A stretch of 64,000 nt of DNA from assembly GCA_963817785.1 (NCBI GenBank), contig CAWFPL010000004.1:1-64000 (forward strand), given 5' to 3'. This DNA is from JAKALD01 sp963817785. Its GTDB lineage: Bacteria > Pseudomonadota > Gammaproteobacteria > Burkholderiales > SG8-39. The notes below the pieces were generated by a model. That model was not told the origin of the DNA. It ran no database searches and saw only the letters and a list, made by a program, of their open reading frames with translations. A program made the translations under genes and the position numbers. Shown here piece by piece: positions 9,119-18,698 of the stretch. The number at the start of each line of letters is the position of its first letter. The stretch's first letter is position 1.

Positions 9119-10470
9119 TTATCCGCCGGTGCGGGCGGCGAGGGTGACCAACTCCGGCTCTGCGGGGCCGCAGCACCCACCGGCCGCGGCCTCGGTGGCG
9201 GTGTCGGCGGCGGGGTCGTCGAACACTCCGGCGCCGCCGCACACTCCGGTCTCGGGCAGGGTCAGCTCGACGCGGGCGGCGGCATCGTGGTCACCGGCCA
9301 GGGCGGCGGCGATGCTGCGGACCTGCTCGTAGCCGGTCATCGCCAGGAACGTCGGGGCCCGGCCGTAGCTCTTCATCCCGACCACATAGAAGCCGGGTTC
9401 GGGGTGGGTGAGCTCGGCGGCGCCGTGCGGGTAGACGGTGCCGCAGGAGTGCACGTTCGGGTCGATCAGCGGGGCGAGCGCGGTCGGGGCCTGCAGCACC
9501 GGGTCGAGGTCGAGACGGATTTCCGAGAGCCACGACAGGTCCGGCCGGAAGCCGGTGGAGGCGATGATCTCGTCGACCGCCTCGATGCGGGCGCCGGTAT
9601 CGGAGACCAATGCGACCTGACCGTCGGTGGCGGGTTCGACGGCGGCGGTGCGGAACCCGGTGACCACGGTGAGCAGCCCGTCGTCGACGGCCTTCTTGGC
9701 GCGCAGTCCCAGGGCGCCGCGGGCGGGCAGCTGGTCGTCCTGGCCGCCGCCGAACGCGGCGCCGACCTCGCCGCGGCGCACCGCCCAGGTCAGGCGGGTG
9801 CCGGGGGCGGTGCGGGCGAGCTCGGCCAGCGCCACGATGGCGTTGAGTGCCGAGTGGCCGCTGCCGGCGATGACGGTGTGGCGGCCGGCGTAGCGGGTGC
9901 GCACCGCATCGTCGCCCAGGTCGGGGACGCGGTAGGTGATGGTCTCGGCTGCGGCGCGTTCCCCGAGGGCGGGCAGGCCTTCGCCGCCGAGCGGGTTGGG
10001 GGTGCCCCAGGTGCCGGAGGCGTCGATGACGGCGCGGGCGAGCAGGCGGGTGTCGGTGCCGTCGCGGTGGCGGATGTGCACCGACAGGGGTTCGGTGTCG
10101 CGGCCGGCGTCGACGATGCGGTCGCGGCCGCGGCGGGCGATGCCGACGACCTCGTGATCGAGGCGGACCGCGTCGCCGAGGGCATCGGCCAGTGGGGTCA
10201 GGTACTGCCCGGTCCAGTCCTGGCCGGTGGGGTAGGCGTCGTCGTCGGGGGCCTGTCCAGCCGGTGGTGTCGAGGAGGCGGCGGGCGGCGGGGTCGATCA
10301 GTTCGGCCCAGCGGGAGAAGGTGCGGACGCTGTGCCATTGCGTGATGGCGGCTCCGGCGACGTCGCCGCGTTCGAGCACCAGCGGTTCGAGGCCGCGTTC
10401 GCGCAGGTGGGCGGCGGCGGCCAGGCCGATCGGTCCGGCTCCGACGACGACGACTGGGCAACTCGCTCAT
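9119..10470 (-). CDS. FAD/NAD(P)-dependent oxidoreductase of the arsenic block (frameshifted)
   Basis: Starts MSELP at 10470; after one indel it continues VVVVGAGPIGLAAAAHLRER (FAD Rossmann) and ERGDVAGAAITQWHSVRTFS. A second indel near 10250 leads into the long intact part from 10081: VIAGSGHSALNAIVALAELA is the NADPH Rossmann motif, and IIASTGFRPDLSW follows. The C-terminus holds GVCGGAGVFD and GGCCGP, cysteine-rich and possibly As(III)-binding. It is the first gene of a three-gene leftward operon with MFS and arsO, and it diverges from the ArsR fusion. Role in arsenic chemistry inferred from context. Confidence 0.72.
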
Positions 10471-10483
10471 GACAGATCCTTTC

Positions 10484-10559
10484 ATCGATGGGTATCGATC
10501 TAAGCTGCTGTCAGAGTATCGATGGTCGTCGATGTATGCAACCATCGATGTCGATCGAT
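10484..10559. promoter_or_regulatory. Three-site operator between divergent arsenic operons
   Basis: The 100-bp gap holds three copies of ATCGAT-N4-RTCGAT: 10484-10499 (spacer GGGT), 10518-10533 (GGTC, second half GTCGAT) and 10544-10559 (GTCG). Each half is itself a palindrome. Placed between an ArsR-type regulator gene and the operon it faces, these are probable ArsR binding sites covering both promoters. Confidence 0.75.
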
Positions 10560-10570
10560 ATAGTGGGGGT

Positions 10571-11458
10571 ATGACAGCACTCGGCCTACCGATCACGGCG
10601 ACCCCCGGCGCGGAGGTGGACCTCGACGCCCTGAGCCCGCAGGACGCGGCCACCTACGCCGGATGGTTCGCCTGCCTGGCCGAACCCACCCGGGTGCGGC
10701 TGCTGCACCACGTCGCCGCCCATCCGTCCGGCATCACCGTCGGCGAGCTCGCCGACAGGCTCGGGATCGGCCAGCCCACCATCTCCCATCACGTCCGCAA
10801 ACTCGCCGACGTCGGCTTCGTCACCACCGGCAAACACGGCACCAGCACCGTGGTGCGGGTCAACCCGAGCTGCTGCAGCGATCTGCCCAGTGCCGCCGAC
10901 GCGGTCATGGGGGTGCTCACCGCCCGCCCGTGCTGCCCCGAGGACGTCCCCGCCGACGTGGCCGTGCGCCCACTTGCAGGCGGTGACTGGGAGGCGGTGC
11001 GCCGCATCTACGCCGACGGCATCGCCACCGGCGCCGCGACGTTCACCACCGAGGTCCCCAGCCGCGACCACCTCGAGAGCCAGTGGTTGCCCGAGCATCG
11101 CTGGGTCGCCGAGATCGACGGTCAGGTCGTCGGCTGGGCAGCGTTGAGCCCGGTGTCGAACCGCGAGTGCTATCGCGGGGTGGCCGAGAACTCGGTGTAT
11201 GTCGGCGACGGGATGCGCGGGCGCGGCGTCGGCAAGGCCCTGCTGCGCACCCAGGTCATCGCCGCCGATCAGGCCGGATTGTGGACGCTGCAGACCTCGA
11301 TTTTCCCGGAGAACCGGGCCAGCCTGGCGCTGCACCATTCGGCGGGTTTCCGCACCGTGGGGGTGCGCGAACGCATCGGCCGGCTCGACGGCATCTGGCG
11401 CGACACCGTGTTGCTCGAACGCCGCTCCGAGACCGTTCCCGCCACCGAGAACGAGTGA
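10571..11458 (+). CDS. ArsR-type repressor fused to a GNAT acetyltransferase (ArsN-like)
   Basis: A 295-residue intact fusion. Residues ~25-100 form an ArsR/SmtB winged helix (FACLAEPTRVRLLHHVAAHP, LADRLGIGQPTISHHVRKLA). Two CC pairs follow (PSCCSD and RPCCPED, ~20 residues apart), well placed to bind As(III). Residues ~140-290 are a GNAT domain of the phosphinothricin/ArsN type (GRGVGKALLRTQVIAAD for acetyl-CoA binding, ENRASLALHHSAGFR). ArsN1 enzymes acetylate arsinothricin in other bacteria; this substrate is inferred here. ATG at 10571 chosen because it follows GTGGGGGT and the operator; an in-frame ATG at 10469 would overlap the operator. Confidence 0.85.
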   Translation: MTALGLPITATPGAEVDLDALSPQDAATYAGWFACLAEPTRVRLLHHVAAHPSGITVGELADRLGIGQPTISHHVRKLADVGFVTTGKHGTSTVVRVNPSCCSDLPSAADAVMGVLTARPCCPEDVPADVAVRPLAGGDWEAVRRIYADGIATGAATFTTEVPSRDHLESQWLPEHRWVAEIDGQVVGWAALSPVSNRECYRGVAENSVYVGDGMRGRGVGKALLRTQVIAADQAGLWTLQTSIFPENRASLALHHSAGFRTVGVRERIGRLDGIWRDTVLLERRSETVPATENE

Positions 11459-11469
11459 GAGCGACTCGG

Positions 11470-11788
11470 GTGGAGATGGACATCGAACTGCTGTACTTCG
11501 ACGGCTGCCCGAACTGGGAGGAGGCCCGAGACCGCCTCGCCGAGGCCCTGGCCGCGACCGGCAACGCCGGTACCCCGATCCGGCTGCGCCGTATCGAGAC
11601 CCCGGAGGCCGCCGAACGCGTCGCCTTCCCCGGATCCCCGACGATCCGCATCGACGGGATCGATCCGTTCGCTCCCACCGAGGGCGTCGGGTTGACCTGC
11701 CGCGTCTACCGCACCGCCGACGGACTCGAGGATGCTCCCGAGCACCGCCGATCTGATCCTCGCGTTGCGGCAGGCCGAACACCGGTAG
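11470..11788 (+). CDS. Thioredoxin-fold small protein of the arsenic block (frameshifted)
   Basis: Begins MEMDIELLYFDGCPNWEEAR; a strand ending in a single Cys before a helix, then VAFPGSPTIRIDGIDPF with a cis-Pro loop, which together indicate a thioredoxin-like fold. A late GLTCRVYRTADGLE block follows. An indel near 11745 shifts to STADLILALRQAEHR and a TAG at 11788, giving ~105 residues. Such proteins are often found in actinobacterial mercury/arsenic clusters. It starts 11 bp after the ArsR fusion, so is probably co-transcribed. Alternative ATG at 11476. Confidence 0.62.
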
Positions 11789-11803
11789 GGATTCGGCATC
11801 GGC

Positions 11804-11835
11804 TTGACCTTCGAGTCGACTCGAGGGTTTACCGT
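11804..11835 (+). promoter_or_regulatory. MerR-type promoter (long spacer with palindrome)
   Basis: TTGACC (11804-11809) and TACCGT (11830-11835) are separated by 20 bp, longer than the normal 17. The spacer is filled by a near-perfect palindrome centred on CGAGTCGACTCG. This geometry is the hallmark of promoters twisted by MerR-family activators. It sits just upstream of a truncated merR-like gene. Confidence 0.7.
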
Positions 11836-11841
11836 CGCGGA

Positions 11842-11898
11842 GTGAGCATGATGCTGATCTCCCAGTTCGCCGAACACACCGGGGTCCCGGCCACCACT
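11842..11898 (+). pseudogene. merR-family regulator, N-terminal remnant
   Basis: GTG at 11842 begins MSMMLISQFAEHTGVPATT, the first helix-turn-helix of a MerR-family protein, where the next residues should be LR.YE. Similarity stops at about 11898 and the frame continues into unrelated sequence. The promoter upstream is intact, so the gene seems to have been cut by a rearrangement. The sequence from here to 12150 holds no gene that I can support. Confidence 0.6.
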
Positions 11899-12154
11899 TT
11901 GCCCTTGGGCTTGCCATACCCCGTACCCGTTTGTCACGGGCAGCCCACTCGGCGCGTCCGATCCCGCACACCCGCCACGCGATCGCTTACTGAACGGAAA
12001 AGGAATTGAGTCCACTCTGGGCGCAGTCTCGGGGCCGCAGTTGCTGCCGATCGCTGCCTGACACATCGGAATCGGAGAGGACCACGCTGGACAGCGTGGT
12101 CACCACTGGATTCCTCTGCAGTTCCGCAGGATCCGGACCAGTGCTCCTCCGGGG

Positions 12155-13004
12155 TCAGTTCAGCGGATAGAGCATCTGGGCGGTCGCGGCGTAGGCGGTG
12201 TCGAAGTCGACGGCGAGCACTGCCTCGACCGGCCCGACCACCGCGCGCTGGCTCCCAGGCCTGGCCGGTGCGGCTACGCCACGCGGTGCCGGTGGTGTCG
12301 ATGCCCCACAACGAGCCGTCCGGCGCCGCGGACAGCAACGCCAGCGGTGGGGCGTCCGGCACCACGGTGAAGGTGAGCCCGGCGTCGGTGCTGTGCTGCA
12401 GCCCGGCGGTGGTGGTCGCCCACACCCCGGCCTCGGTGACGGCGAGCGCGGCCGCGGCCATCGGAGCGCCCGCGGTCCAGCTGCTGCCACCGTCGGTGGA
12501 GATCAGCAATCCGGTGACGCCGTCGAAGCCGACCAGCAACTCACCGTCGGTGGCCAGGGCGTGAAAATCCACCTCGCCGGTCAAGGATTTCGGTATCCAG
12601 GTGCGGCCGCCATCAGTGCTGTCGATCAGCCCCAACGGATTCGGCGCCGAACTCGACGCCCCCGGATGCCCGGACGCGAACAGACGGTCGGTGCCCGGCG
12701 CCCCGGTCAGTCCCATGAAGTCGTCGTCGGAGACGCCGACGCGGGTGGTGCGCCCGCTGTCGGCGATCTCGACGAGGCCGGTGTGGGTGCCGGCCAGCAC
12801 CACACCGCCGAATCGAGGTGCAGACCGTGCAGATGGTCGAGTGCCGGTTCCAACGCTGTGCCGGGCACCTCCGATGCCACGGCGGACGAAGTCCGAATCC
12901 GCTGGGGCTGTGGGTTGTTCGCCGGTCGCACAACCGGCGAGCACAGCCACCGCAGCAACAGGCACCAGGACACGCGCCCACCGGCGCAGGGGAAAACTCC
13001 ACAT
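12155..13004 (-). CDS. BNR-repeat lipoprotein (F510_1955 glycosylhydrolase-like; frameshifted)
   Basis: ATG at 13004 starts a lipoprotein signal (VPVAAVAVLAGCATGEQP). A frameshift near 12900 leads to PGTALEPALDHLHGLHLDS and another near 12815 to GVVLAGTHTGLVEI. Then Asp-box repeats follow: DSTDGGRTWIPKSL, STDGGSSWTAG and STDAGLTFTVVPD, typical of a beta-propeller of the sialidase/BNR type. A third indel near 12235 gives the C-terminus VDFDTAYAATAQMLYPLN. Proteins of this family lie beside copper/mercury resistance genes; the catalytic role is unproven. Directly downstream of the P-type ATPase on the same strand. Confidence 0.65.
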
Positions 13005-13043
13005 GAGAAGCAGAAACTCGTTTCGGATCGATCGGGTGGCGGC

Positions 13044-15189
13044 TCAGGTGCGAGCCAGGCGGGTGGGGTCGAGGTCGAGGCGACGCAACAGCTGGGCGTT
13101 GAGCGCCACGACGATGGTCGAGACGGACATGAGGATCGCGGCGACCGCGGGCGAGATCGCGACCCCGGCGAAGGCGAGCACCCCGGCCGCCAGTGGCACG
13201 GCGATGATGTTGTAGCCGGTCGCCCACACCAGGTTCTGCCACATCTTGCGGTAGCTGGCATGCGAGAGCTCGATGATCGACAGCACCGCCCGCGGATCGT
13301 TCGCCGCCAGCACGACCCCGGCGGATTCGATGGCCACATCGGTGCCGGCGCCGATCGCGACACCGACATCGGCGCGAGCCAACGCCGGGGCGTCGTTGAC
13401 ACCGTCGCCGACCATCGCCACCGTGTGCCCACGATTCTGCAGTTCGGTGACCTTGGCGTCCTTGTGCTCGGGCAGCACCTCGGCGAACACCTCGTCGATC
13501 CCGAGATCGGCGGCCACCGCGTCGGCGACCTGCCGCGCGTCGCCGGTGATCATCGCGACCTTCACCCCGCGGGCGTGCAGCGCGTCGATCGCCTGACGCG
13601 ATTCCTCGCGCACGGCGTCCTCGAGCGCCACGGCCCCGAGCACGCCGGTCCCCGTCGGCGACGTGCAGCACCGAGGCCCCGCGCGCCACCCACTGCTGAG
13701 TCACCGCGGTGACGTCGGCGGGCACCGCCAACCGCAGATCGCTGAGCATCGCCGGGCCGCCGACCGTCACCTCGGTGCCGTCGACGAGCGCGCGCACCCC
13801 GCGGCCGGGCAAGCGACCGGAAATCGGTGGCGGCGACCCGCTCGGCGGCCGGGACCCGCGTCGTCGGCGGCGGCGACGATGGCCCGGGCGACGGGGTGCT
13901 CGCTGTCGGCTTCGACCGCCGCCGCCAGCGCGAGCAGGTGCTTCGTCGGTGATCGCCGTGGGCGGCGACGCCGGTGACCTGGTGTCGGCCCTGGGTCAGG
14001 GTGCCGGTCTTGTCGAACAGGACCACGTCGACGGTGCGCATGCGTTCGAGCGCGAGCCGGTCCTTGACCAGCACCCCGGATCTGGCGGCGCGTTCGGTGG
14101 AGATCGCGATCACCAGCGGGATCGCCAACCCGAGGGCGTGGGGGCAGGCGATGACGAGCACGGTGACGGTGCGCACCACCGCTTCGTCGACGTTGCCGAA
14201 GCAGCGTCCAGACCGCGAAGGTGAGGATGCCGGCGATGGTGGCGAAGTAGAACAGGAACGCCGCGGCCTTGTCCGCCAGCGCCTGGGCACGGGACGAGGA
14301 GGCCTGGGCGTCGGCGACCATCCGCTGGATCCCGGCCAGGGCCGTGTTCTCGCCGACCGCGGTGATCCGCACCCGCAGCGCGCTGTCGGTCGCGACGGTG
14401 CCGGCGACCACGCGTGTCGCCTACCTGCCGGGTGACCGGCCTTGGATTCGCCGGTGATCATCGATTCGTCGACCTCGGCGCGGCCGTCGGTGACGGTGCC
14501 GTCGGCGGGCACCCGCGCCCCGGCGCGCACCAGCACCAGATCCCCGAGCGCGAGTTCCGACGAGCGGACACGTCGGCGGTACCGGTCTCGGTGATCTTCT
14601 CCGCGGTGTCCGGCAGCATCGCGGCGAGCGCGTCGAGGGCGCCCGACGCCGAGCCGAGGGCACGCATCTCGAGCCAGTGCCCGAGCAGCATGATCACGAT
14701 CAGCAGCGCGAGCTCCCACCAGAAGTCCAGGTCGAACCCGCCGAGACCCAAGGTGGTGACCCAGGAGGCGAGGAACGCGACGCTGATCGCCATGGCGATC
14801 AGCAGCATCATCCCGGGCCGGCGGGTCGGAGCTCGGCCCAGCCGCCGGTGAGGAACGGGGTGCCGCCGTAGACGAAGATCACCGTGCCCAGCACCGGGGG
14901 AATCCACATGGCGCCGGGGAAGTCCGGCATGGTGTAGCCGAGCAGGTCGGCGACCATGTGGCTGAAGAACACCACCGGTATCGCCAGCACCAGCGACACC
15001 CAGAACCGGCGGCGGAACATCTCCCCGTGTGCGCCGTGCCCCGCGTGCCGATCGATCGTGCCCGGTGTGCTCACCCGGCCCGGCGTGCGCATCATGCTCG
15101 TCGGGGGGCGGGCTCTGGACGTCGGCGCCGTGATTGTGTCCGGCGGGCGCCGGGTCCGGGTGGGGGTGTCCGTGCTGCGGGTGCGACAT
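13044..15189 (-). CDS. copB: Heavy-metal P1B-type ATPase with CPH motif, CopB-like (frameshifted)
   Basis: ATG at 15189 follows AGGAGGC. The N-terminus is His-rich (SHPQHGHPHPDPAPAGHNHG), followed by membrane helices. Key blocks in several frames: MITGES actuator loop, VIACPHALGLAIPLVIAIST (CPH metal motif of P1B-3 Cu/Ag pumps), VLFDKTGTLTQG (phosphorylated Asp), SEHPVARAIV, and VAMVGDGVNDAPALARADVG in the intact C-terminal piece. At least five indels; total ~700 residues. It exports Cu(I)/Cu(II) or Ag(I) by family. It forms a leftward group with a DUF305 protein and a multicopper oxidase upstream. Confidence 0.82.
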
Positions 15190-15243
15190 CGAAAGCCTCC
15201 TGGGATGGCGGACGGGCCGAGAGGAACCGTGCGAGGGTGCTGG

Positions 15244-15909
15244 TTACAGGGTGGTCAGCAGCTCACGCATCGTCTCGATCTCCTGCTGCTGGGTGTCGAC
15301 GATGGTGCGGGCCATCTCTACCGCGTCGGGGAACTGTCCGTCCTCGATCTCGGTCTGCGCCATGTCGACTGCGCCTTCGTGGTGGGCGATCATCTGCTCG
15401 AGGAACAGGCGAGCGGCCTCGGCGCCCTGCGCCTCGGACAGCGCCTGCATGTCCTCCTCGCTCATCATCCCTTCCATCTGCATCCCCTCCATGCCGTCCA
15501 TGCCCTCGTCCATGTCCATGCCGGGCATGTCGTTGTTGCCGTCTCGGGCATCTCGGTGGGCTCGCCCCACTGCTCGAGCCAGGATTCGAGCTGTGCGATC
15601 TCCGGGCCTTGAGCGGCCTTGATCTGCTCGGCCAGGGCGGTCACGTCCGCGGGGATGTCCTGCTTGTCCAGCAGCATGTCGCTCATCTCGATGGCCTGAC
15701 TGTGGTGCGGCAGCATCATCTGCGCGAACATCACGTCGGCGTCGTTGTGCGCCGCGGCCTCGTCTGCGGCGGTGGTGGTGGTGGCCGAGGTCGTGGCGGG
15801 CGAGGTCGCGACGGTGGTGTCGGTGTCTGGTCCCGGTGTCGCTGCATGCCGCCGCGGCGAACACCACCGCGAGCGCCATGGCGCCGACGGCGAGAGTCTT
15901 CTTGTTCAT
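15244..15909 (-). CDS. DUF305 secreted copper-associated lipoprotein (frameshifted)
   Basis: ATG at 15909 after AAGGAAC. Lipoprotein signal MNKKTLAVGAMALAVVFAAA then C. Two DUF305 repeats are visible: MLPHHSQAIEMSDMLLDKQD in one frame and MIAHHEGAVDMAQTEIEDGQ in another, each with the HH pair of this ferritin-like helical domain. Between them is a Met/Asp-rich linker (MPGMDMDEGMDGMEGMQMEG) suited to copper binding. Two indels (~15830 and ~15545). Probably an extracytoplasmic copper-binding protein acting with the neighbouring oxidase. Confidence 0.78.
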   Translation of the reverse strand: MNKKTLAVGAMALAVVFAAAACSDTGTRHRHHRRDLARHDLGHHHHRRRRGRGAQRRRRDVRADDAAAPQSGHRDERHAAGQAGHPRGRDRPGRADQGRSRPGDRTARILARAVGRAHRDARDGNNDMPGMDMDEGMDGMEGMQMEGMMSEEDMQALSEAQGAEAARLFLEQMIAHHEGAVDMAQTEIEDGQFPDAVEMARTIVDTQQQEIETMRELLTTL

Positions 15910-15987
15910 GGGATATGTTCCTTTCTCGAACGGTCATAGACCACCGTGAATCCGACGACCGGTCACGGCCGGTCGGCGTGCTGGGAC

Positions 15988-17511
15988 TCAGGCCAGGTAG
16001 GACACGGTGGTCATCATCCCGGCTTCCTGGTGATACGCGTTGTGGCAGTGCAGCGCCCACTGGCCGGGATTGTCGGTGTCGAATTCGATCTCCACGGTGC
16101 GCATCGGCCCGATCGTGACGGTGTCCTTGCGCAGGCCGGTGTCGGTGAGCGCGAAGGTGTGTCCGTGCAGGTGCATCGGATGGAACATGTCCGACATGTT
16201 CCGCATCCGCATCCGCACCCGCTGCCCTTCGGCCACGTTCAGCGGCGGGATGTCGGGGTGGGCGCGGCCGTTGAGAGTCCACCGGTACGGCGACATGGTC
16301 CCGCCCATGTCCACGCTGTGAAACACATCGTGCTCCCTCTCGAGCAGGCGCACATACTCCCGAGGCGCCAGATCGGTGCCGAGCAGCACCTGCCGGTCCA
16401 GCTCGCCGGGCCGCGACTGTGCGGGCAGCGCGCCGGCGGCGGTGCGCACCAGGGCCTGTCCGTGCCCGGTCTTGCCTTCGGCCTGCGCGAACAGGGGAAA
16501 GACGCCGTCGCCGAGGGTGACGAGCACATCGACGCGTTCGCCCATGCCGATCAGCAGGGCGTCGGTGTCCTGCGGCACGACGGGGAAGCCGTCGGTGTGG
16601 GTGACGGTCATCCGGTGCCCGCCGAGGGCGACGCGGAAGGCGGTGTCGGCGCCGGCGTTGATGAACCGGATCCGTGCCCGCTGCCCGGGTGTCGCGGTGA
16701 ACACGATCGGGTCCTCCGGGACCCGGCCGCCGACCAGGAAATGCGGGTAGCTCACGTCCCCGGCGCCGCCGAGCAGCGGGGAGAGCATCGTCTCCTCACC
16801 CATGTCCATGCCGTCCATGTCCATGGCGCCGTGGTCCATCCCGCCCATCCCGCCGTCGCTGCTGTCACCGGTGGCGGCGGCGCCGATGCCCAGGTCGCGG
16901 GCCACGTCGTCGGGGGTGCGGCCGGTGCCGTCGAGCCAGTCGTCGAGCACCACGATCCACTCGTGGTCGTAGTTTCCCGGCTCGTTCGGGTCGTCGATGA
17001 CCAGAGCCCCGTACAGGCCGCGGTCGAGCTGCAGCCCGGAATGCGAATGATAGAAGTAGGTGCCCGGATCCGGGACGGTGAACTCGTAGGCGAACCGGCC
17101 CCCGGGGGCGATGGGGTCCTGGGTCAGCCCGGGCACCCCGTCCATGTCGTTGCTCAACGCCAGCCCGTGCCAGTGCACACTCGTCTGCGCCGGCAGCTGA
17201 TTGTCCACCTCCACCCGCAGCAGATCCCCGGCGCGGGCCCGCAGCAGCGGCCCCGGCAGAGTGTCGTCGTATCCCCAGGTGGAGACGATGCGTCCGCCGA
17301 GGTCCACCTCGATCGGGCGCGGCGTCAACCGGGCCGTGACCACTTGCTGGCCGCCCGGGGTGCGGCGCGCCTGCTCGACGCGGCGCACCAGAGTCGACGA
17401 GGGCAGCACGGGGGCGCCGGTCGGCGAGCCTGATCCGGAGCAGGCCGCCAGGACTCCGGTGCCGGCGAGCAGCGAGCCGAACAGGAAAGCCCGGCGGGTC
17501 ACGCTAGCCAC
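15988..17511 (-). CDS. Multicopper oxidase, CueO/CopA type
   Basis: Intact, 507 residues. A Tat-like N-terminus with TRRAFLFGSLLAGTGVLAAC suggests export and lipid anchoring. Copper ligands are all present: HWHG (~residue 115), HSHSG (~155), HPMHLHGHTF (~445) and HCHNAYHQEAGM (~488). A Met/Asp-rich insert (MGGMDHGAMDMDGMDMGEET) near residue 245 resembles the Cu(I)-delivery segment of CueO. The enzyme oxidises toxic Cu(I) outside the membrane. It overlaps the upstream SHOCT protein gene by 8 bp, so the two are coupled. Confidence 0.9.
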   Translation of the reverse strand: MASVTRRAFLFGSLLAGTGVLAACSGSGSPTGAPVLPSSTLVRRVEQARRTPGGQQVVTARLTPRPIEVDLGGRIVSTWGYDDTLPGPLLRARAGDLLRVEVDNQLPAQTSVHWHGLALSNDMDGVPGLTQDPIAPGGRFAYEFTVPDPGTYFYHSHSGLQLDRGLYGALVIDDPNEPGNYDHEWIVVLDDWLDGTGRTPDDVARDLGIGAAATGDSSDGGMGGMDHGAMDMDGMDMGEETMLSPLLGGAGDVSYPHFLVGGRVPEDPIVFTATPGQRARIRFINAGADTAFRVALGGHRMTVTHTDGFPVVPQDTDALLIGMGERVDVLVTLGDGVFPLFAQAEGKTGHGQALVRTAAGALPAQSRPGELDRQVLLGTDLAPREYVRLLEREHDVFHSVDMGGTMSPYRWTLNGRAHPDIPPLNVAEGQRVRMRMRNMSDMFHPMHLHGHTFALTDTGLRKDTVTIGPMRTVEIEFDTDNPGQWALHCHNAYHQEAGMMTTVSYLA

Positions 17512-17785
17512 GGCCCTGCGCCTGCCTGAATTCGGGCGTGCCGGTGGTCTGTGTCAGCACCTGTCGGCGGGCCACGAATTCGTCGGAGTCGATGTCGCCG
17601 CGCGCGAACCGTGCCTCGAGCAGTCGCAGTGGATCGGCCTCCTCGGTGGTGCGGCCCGGTCCGTTGGCGCGGTCGGTGCGGAACATCATGGCCACCAGGT
17701 AGATCACCACCGCCCAGAACGCGACCATGCACACGGCCATGACGATCCATCCGGTCCAGGTCAGCTCACCTGCCCAGCCCATCAT
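17504..17785 (-). CDS. SHOCT-domain membrane protein, 93 aa
   Basis: One N-terminal transmembrane helix (WIVMAVCMVAFWAVVIYLVA) followed by a C-terminal SHOCT motif (LRLLEARFARGDIDSDEFVA), the short oligomerisation domain common in small membrane proteins beside copper genes. RBS AGGAGGC precedes the ATG. First gene of the leftward copper run; diverges from the two-component system at 17907. Confidence 0.8.
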   Translation of the reverse strand: MMGWAGELTWTGWIVMAVCMVAFWAVVIYLVAMMFRTDRANGPGRTTEEADPLRLLEARFARGDIDSDEFVARRQVLTQTTGTPEFRQAQGRG

Positions 17786-17906
17786 GGTCGCCTCCTTTCT
17801 CCGGTTCGTGTCTTCAGCCTGGCGCGTGTACCCCCCGATTCCTGTGGTGGTCGTATGAAGATTTGCTCAAGAAGCCCCGTCGCAGCGTCGACACCAGGAA
17901 TGGCTG

Positions 17907-18698
17907 GTGATGATGGACGCCATGGACTCCACTGACTCGCAGCCCACCGCGACCAGCGACCCGACGCCGCCGCGGCCACCGACGGGGTTGCGGGCGATGG
18001 TCGTCGAGGACGAGGCACCGTTGGCGAACCTGATCGGCTCGTATCTCGAACGCGACGGGTTCGAGACCGCGATCACCGGTGACGGCGCCGACGCCGTCAC
18101 CCTCGCCCGGCAGGTCGACCCCGATGTCGTGGTCCTCGATCTGGGCCTGCCGGGCCTGGACGGGGTCGAGGTGTGCCGGCAACTACGCACCTTCTCCGAC
18201 GCCTATGTCGTGATGCTCACCGCCCGCACCGAAGAGATCGACACCCTCATCGGGCTGTCCGTCGGCGCCGACGACTACATGACCAAACCGTTCAGCCCCC
18301 GCGAGCTGATGGCCCGTATCCAGGCCATGCTGCGCCGCCCACGCACCGGCATCGCCGCACGAGGCCGGCCGAGGCCACCGCCGGCCGCGATCTGATGCAC
18401 GTGTCGGCGACCTGACCATCGATGTCGACGGCCGGGAGGTCACCGTCGACGGGCGTGCCGGTGGCGTTGACCCGCACCGAGTTCGACGTCCTGGCCGCGC
18501 TGGCACGCGATCCCGGCATCGTGCTCACCCGTGCCCAGCTGATCGAGCGCGGTGTGGGGCCCGAACTGGATCGGCGACGAGCATCTGGTCGACGTGCACA
18601 TCGGTCATCTGCGCCGCAAACTCGGCGACGACGCCGCCCGCGGCCGCTACGTGCGCACCGTCCGCGGCGTCGGCTACCGGATGGGCACCGGAGCATGA
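17907..18698 (+). CDS. OmpR-family response regulator (frameshifted)
   Basis: Receiver domain in the first frame: MVVEDEAPLANLIGSYLERD (acidic pocket), VVVLDLGLPGLDGVEV (phosphorylated Asp), VVMLTARTEEIDTLIGLSVG and DDYMTKPFSPREL (Lys). Indels at about 18365-18460 and 18560 separate it from the winged-helix domain (ALTRTEFDVLAALARDPGIV, then HLVDVHIGHLRRKLGDD and VRGVGYRMGTGA). The stop overlaps the kinase start (ATGA). Position beside the copper genes suggests a CopR-like copper sensor system, by inference. Start codon could be GTG 17907 or a nearby ATG. Confidence 0.8.

Noticed and set aside
9287..10345. A 352-codon plus-strand open frame opposite the FAD oxidoreductase
   Set aside because: Low-complexity Gly/Ala/Arg composition typical of an antisense frame in GC-rich DNA; the minus strand has clear Rossmann motifs.
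12198..13712. A 504-codon plus-strand open frame opposite the BNR lipoprotein and P-type ATPase
   Set aside because: No recognisable motif and arginine/glycine-rich; the opposite strand carries Asp boxes and ATPase signatures.
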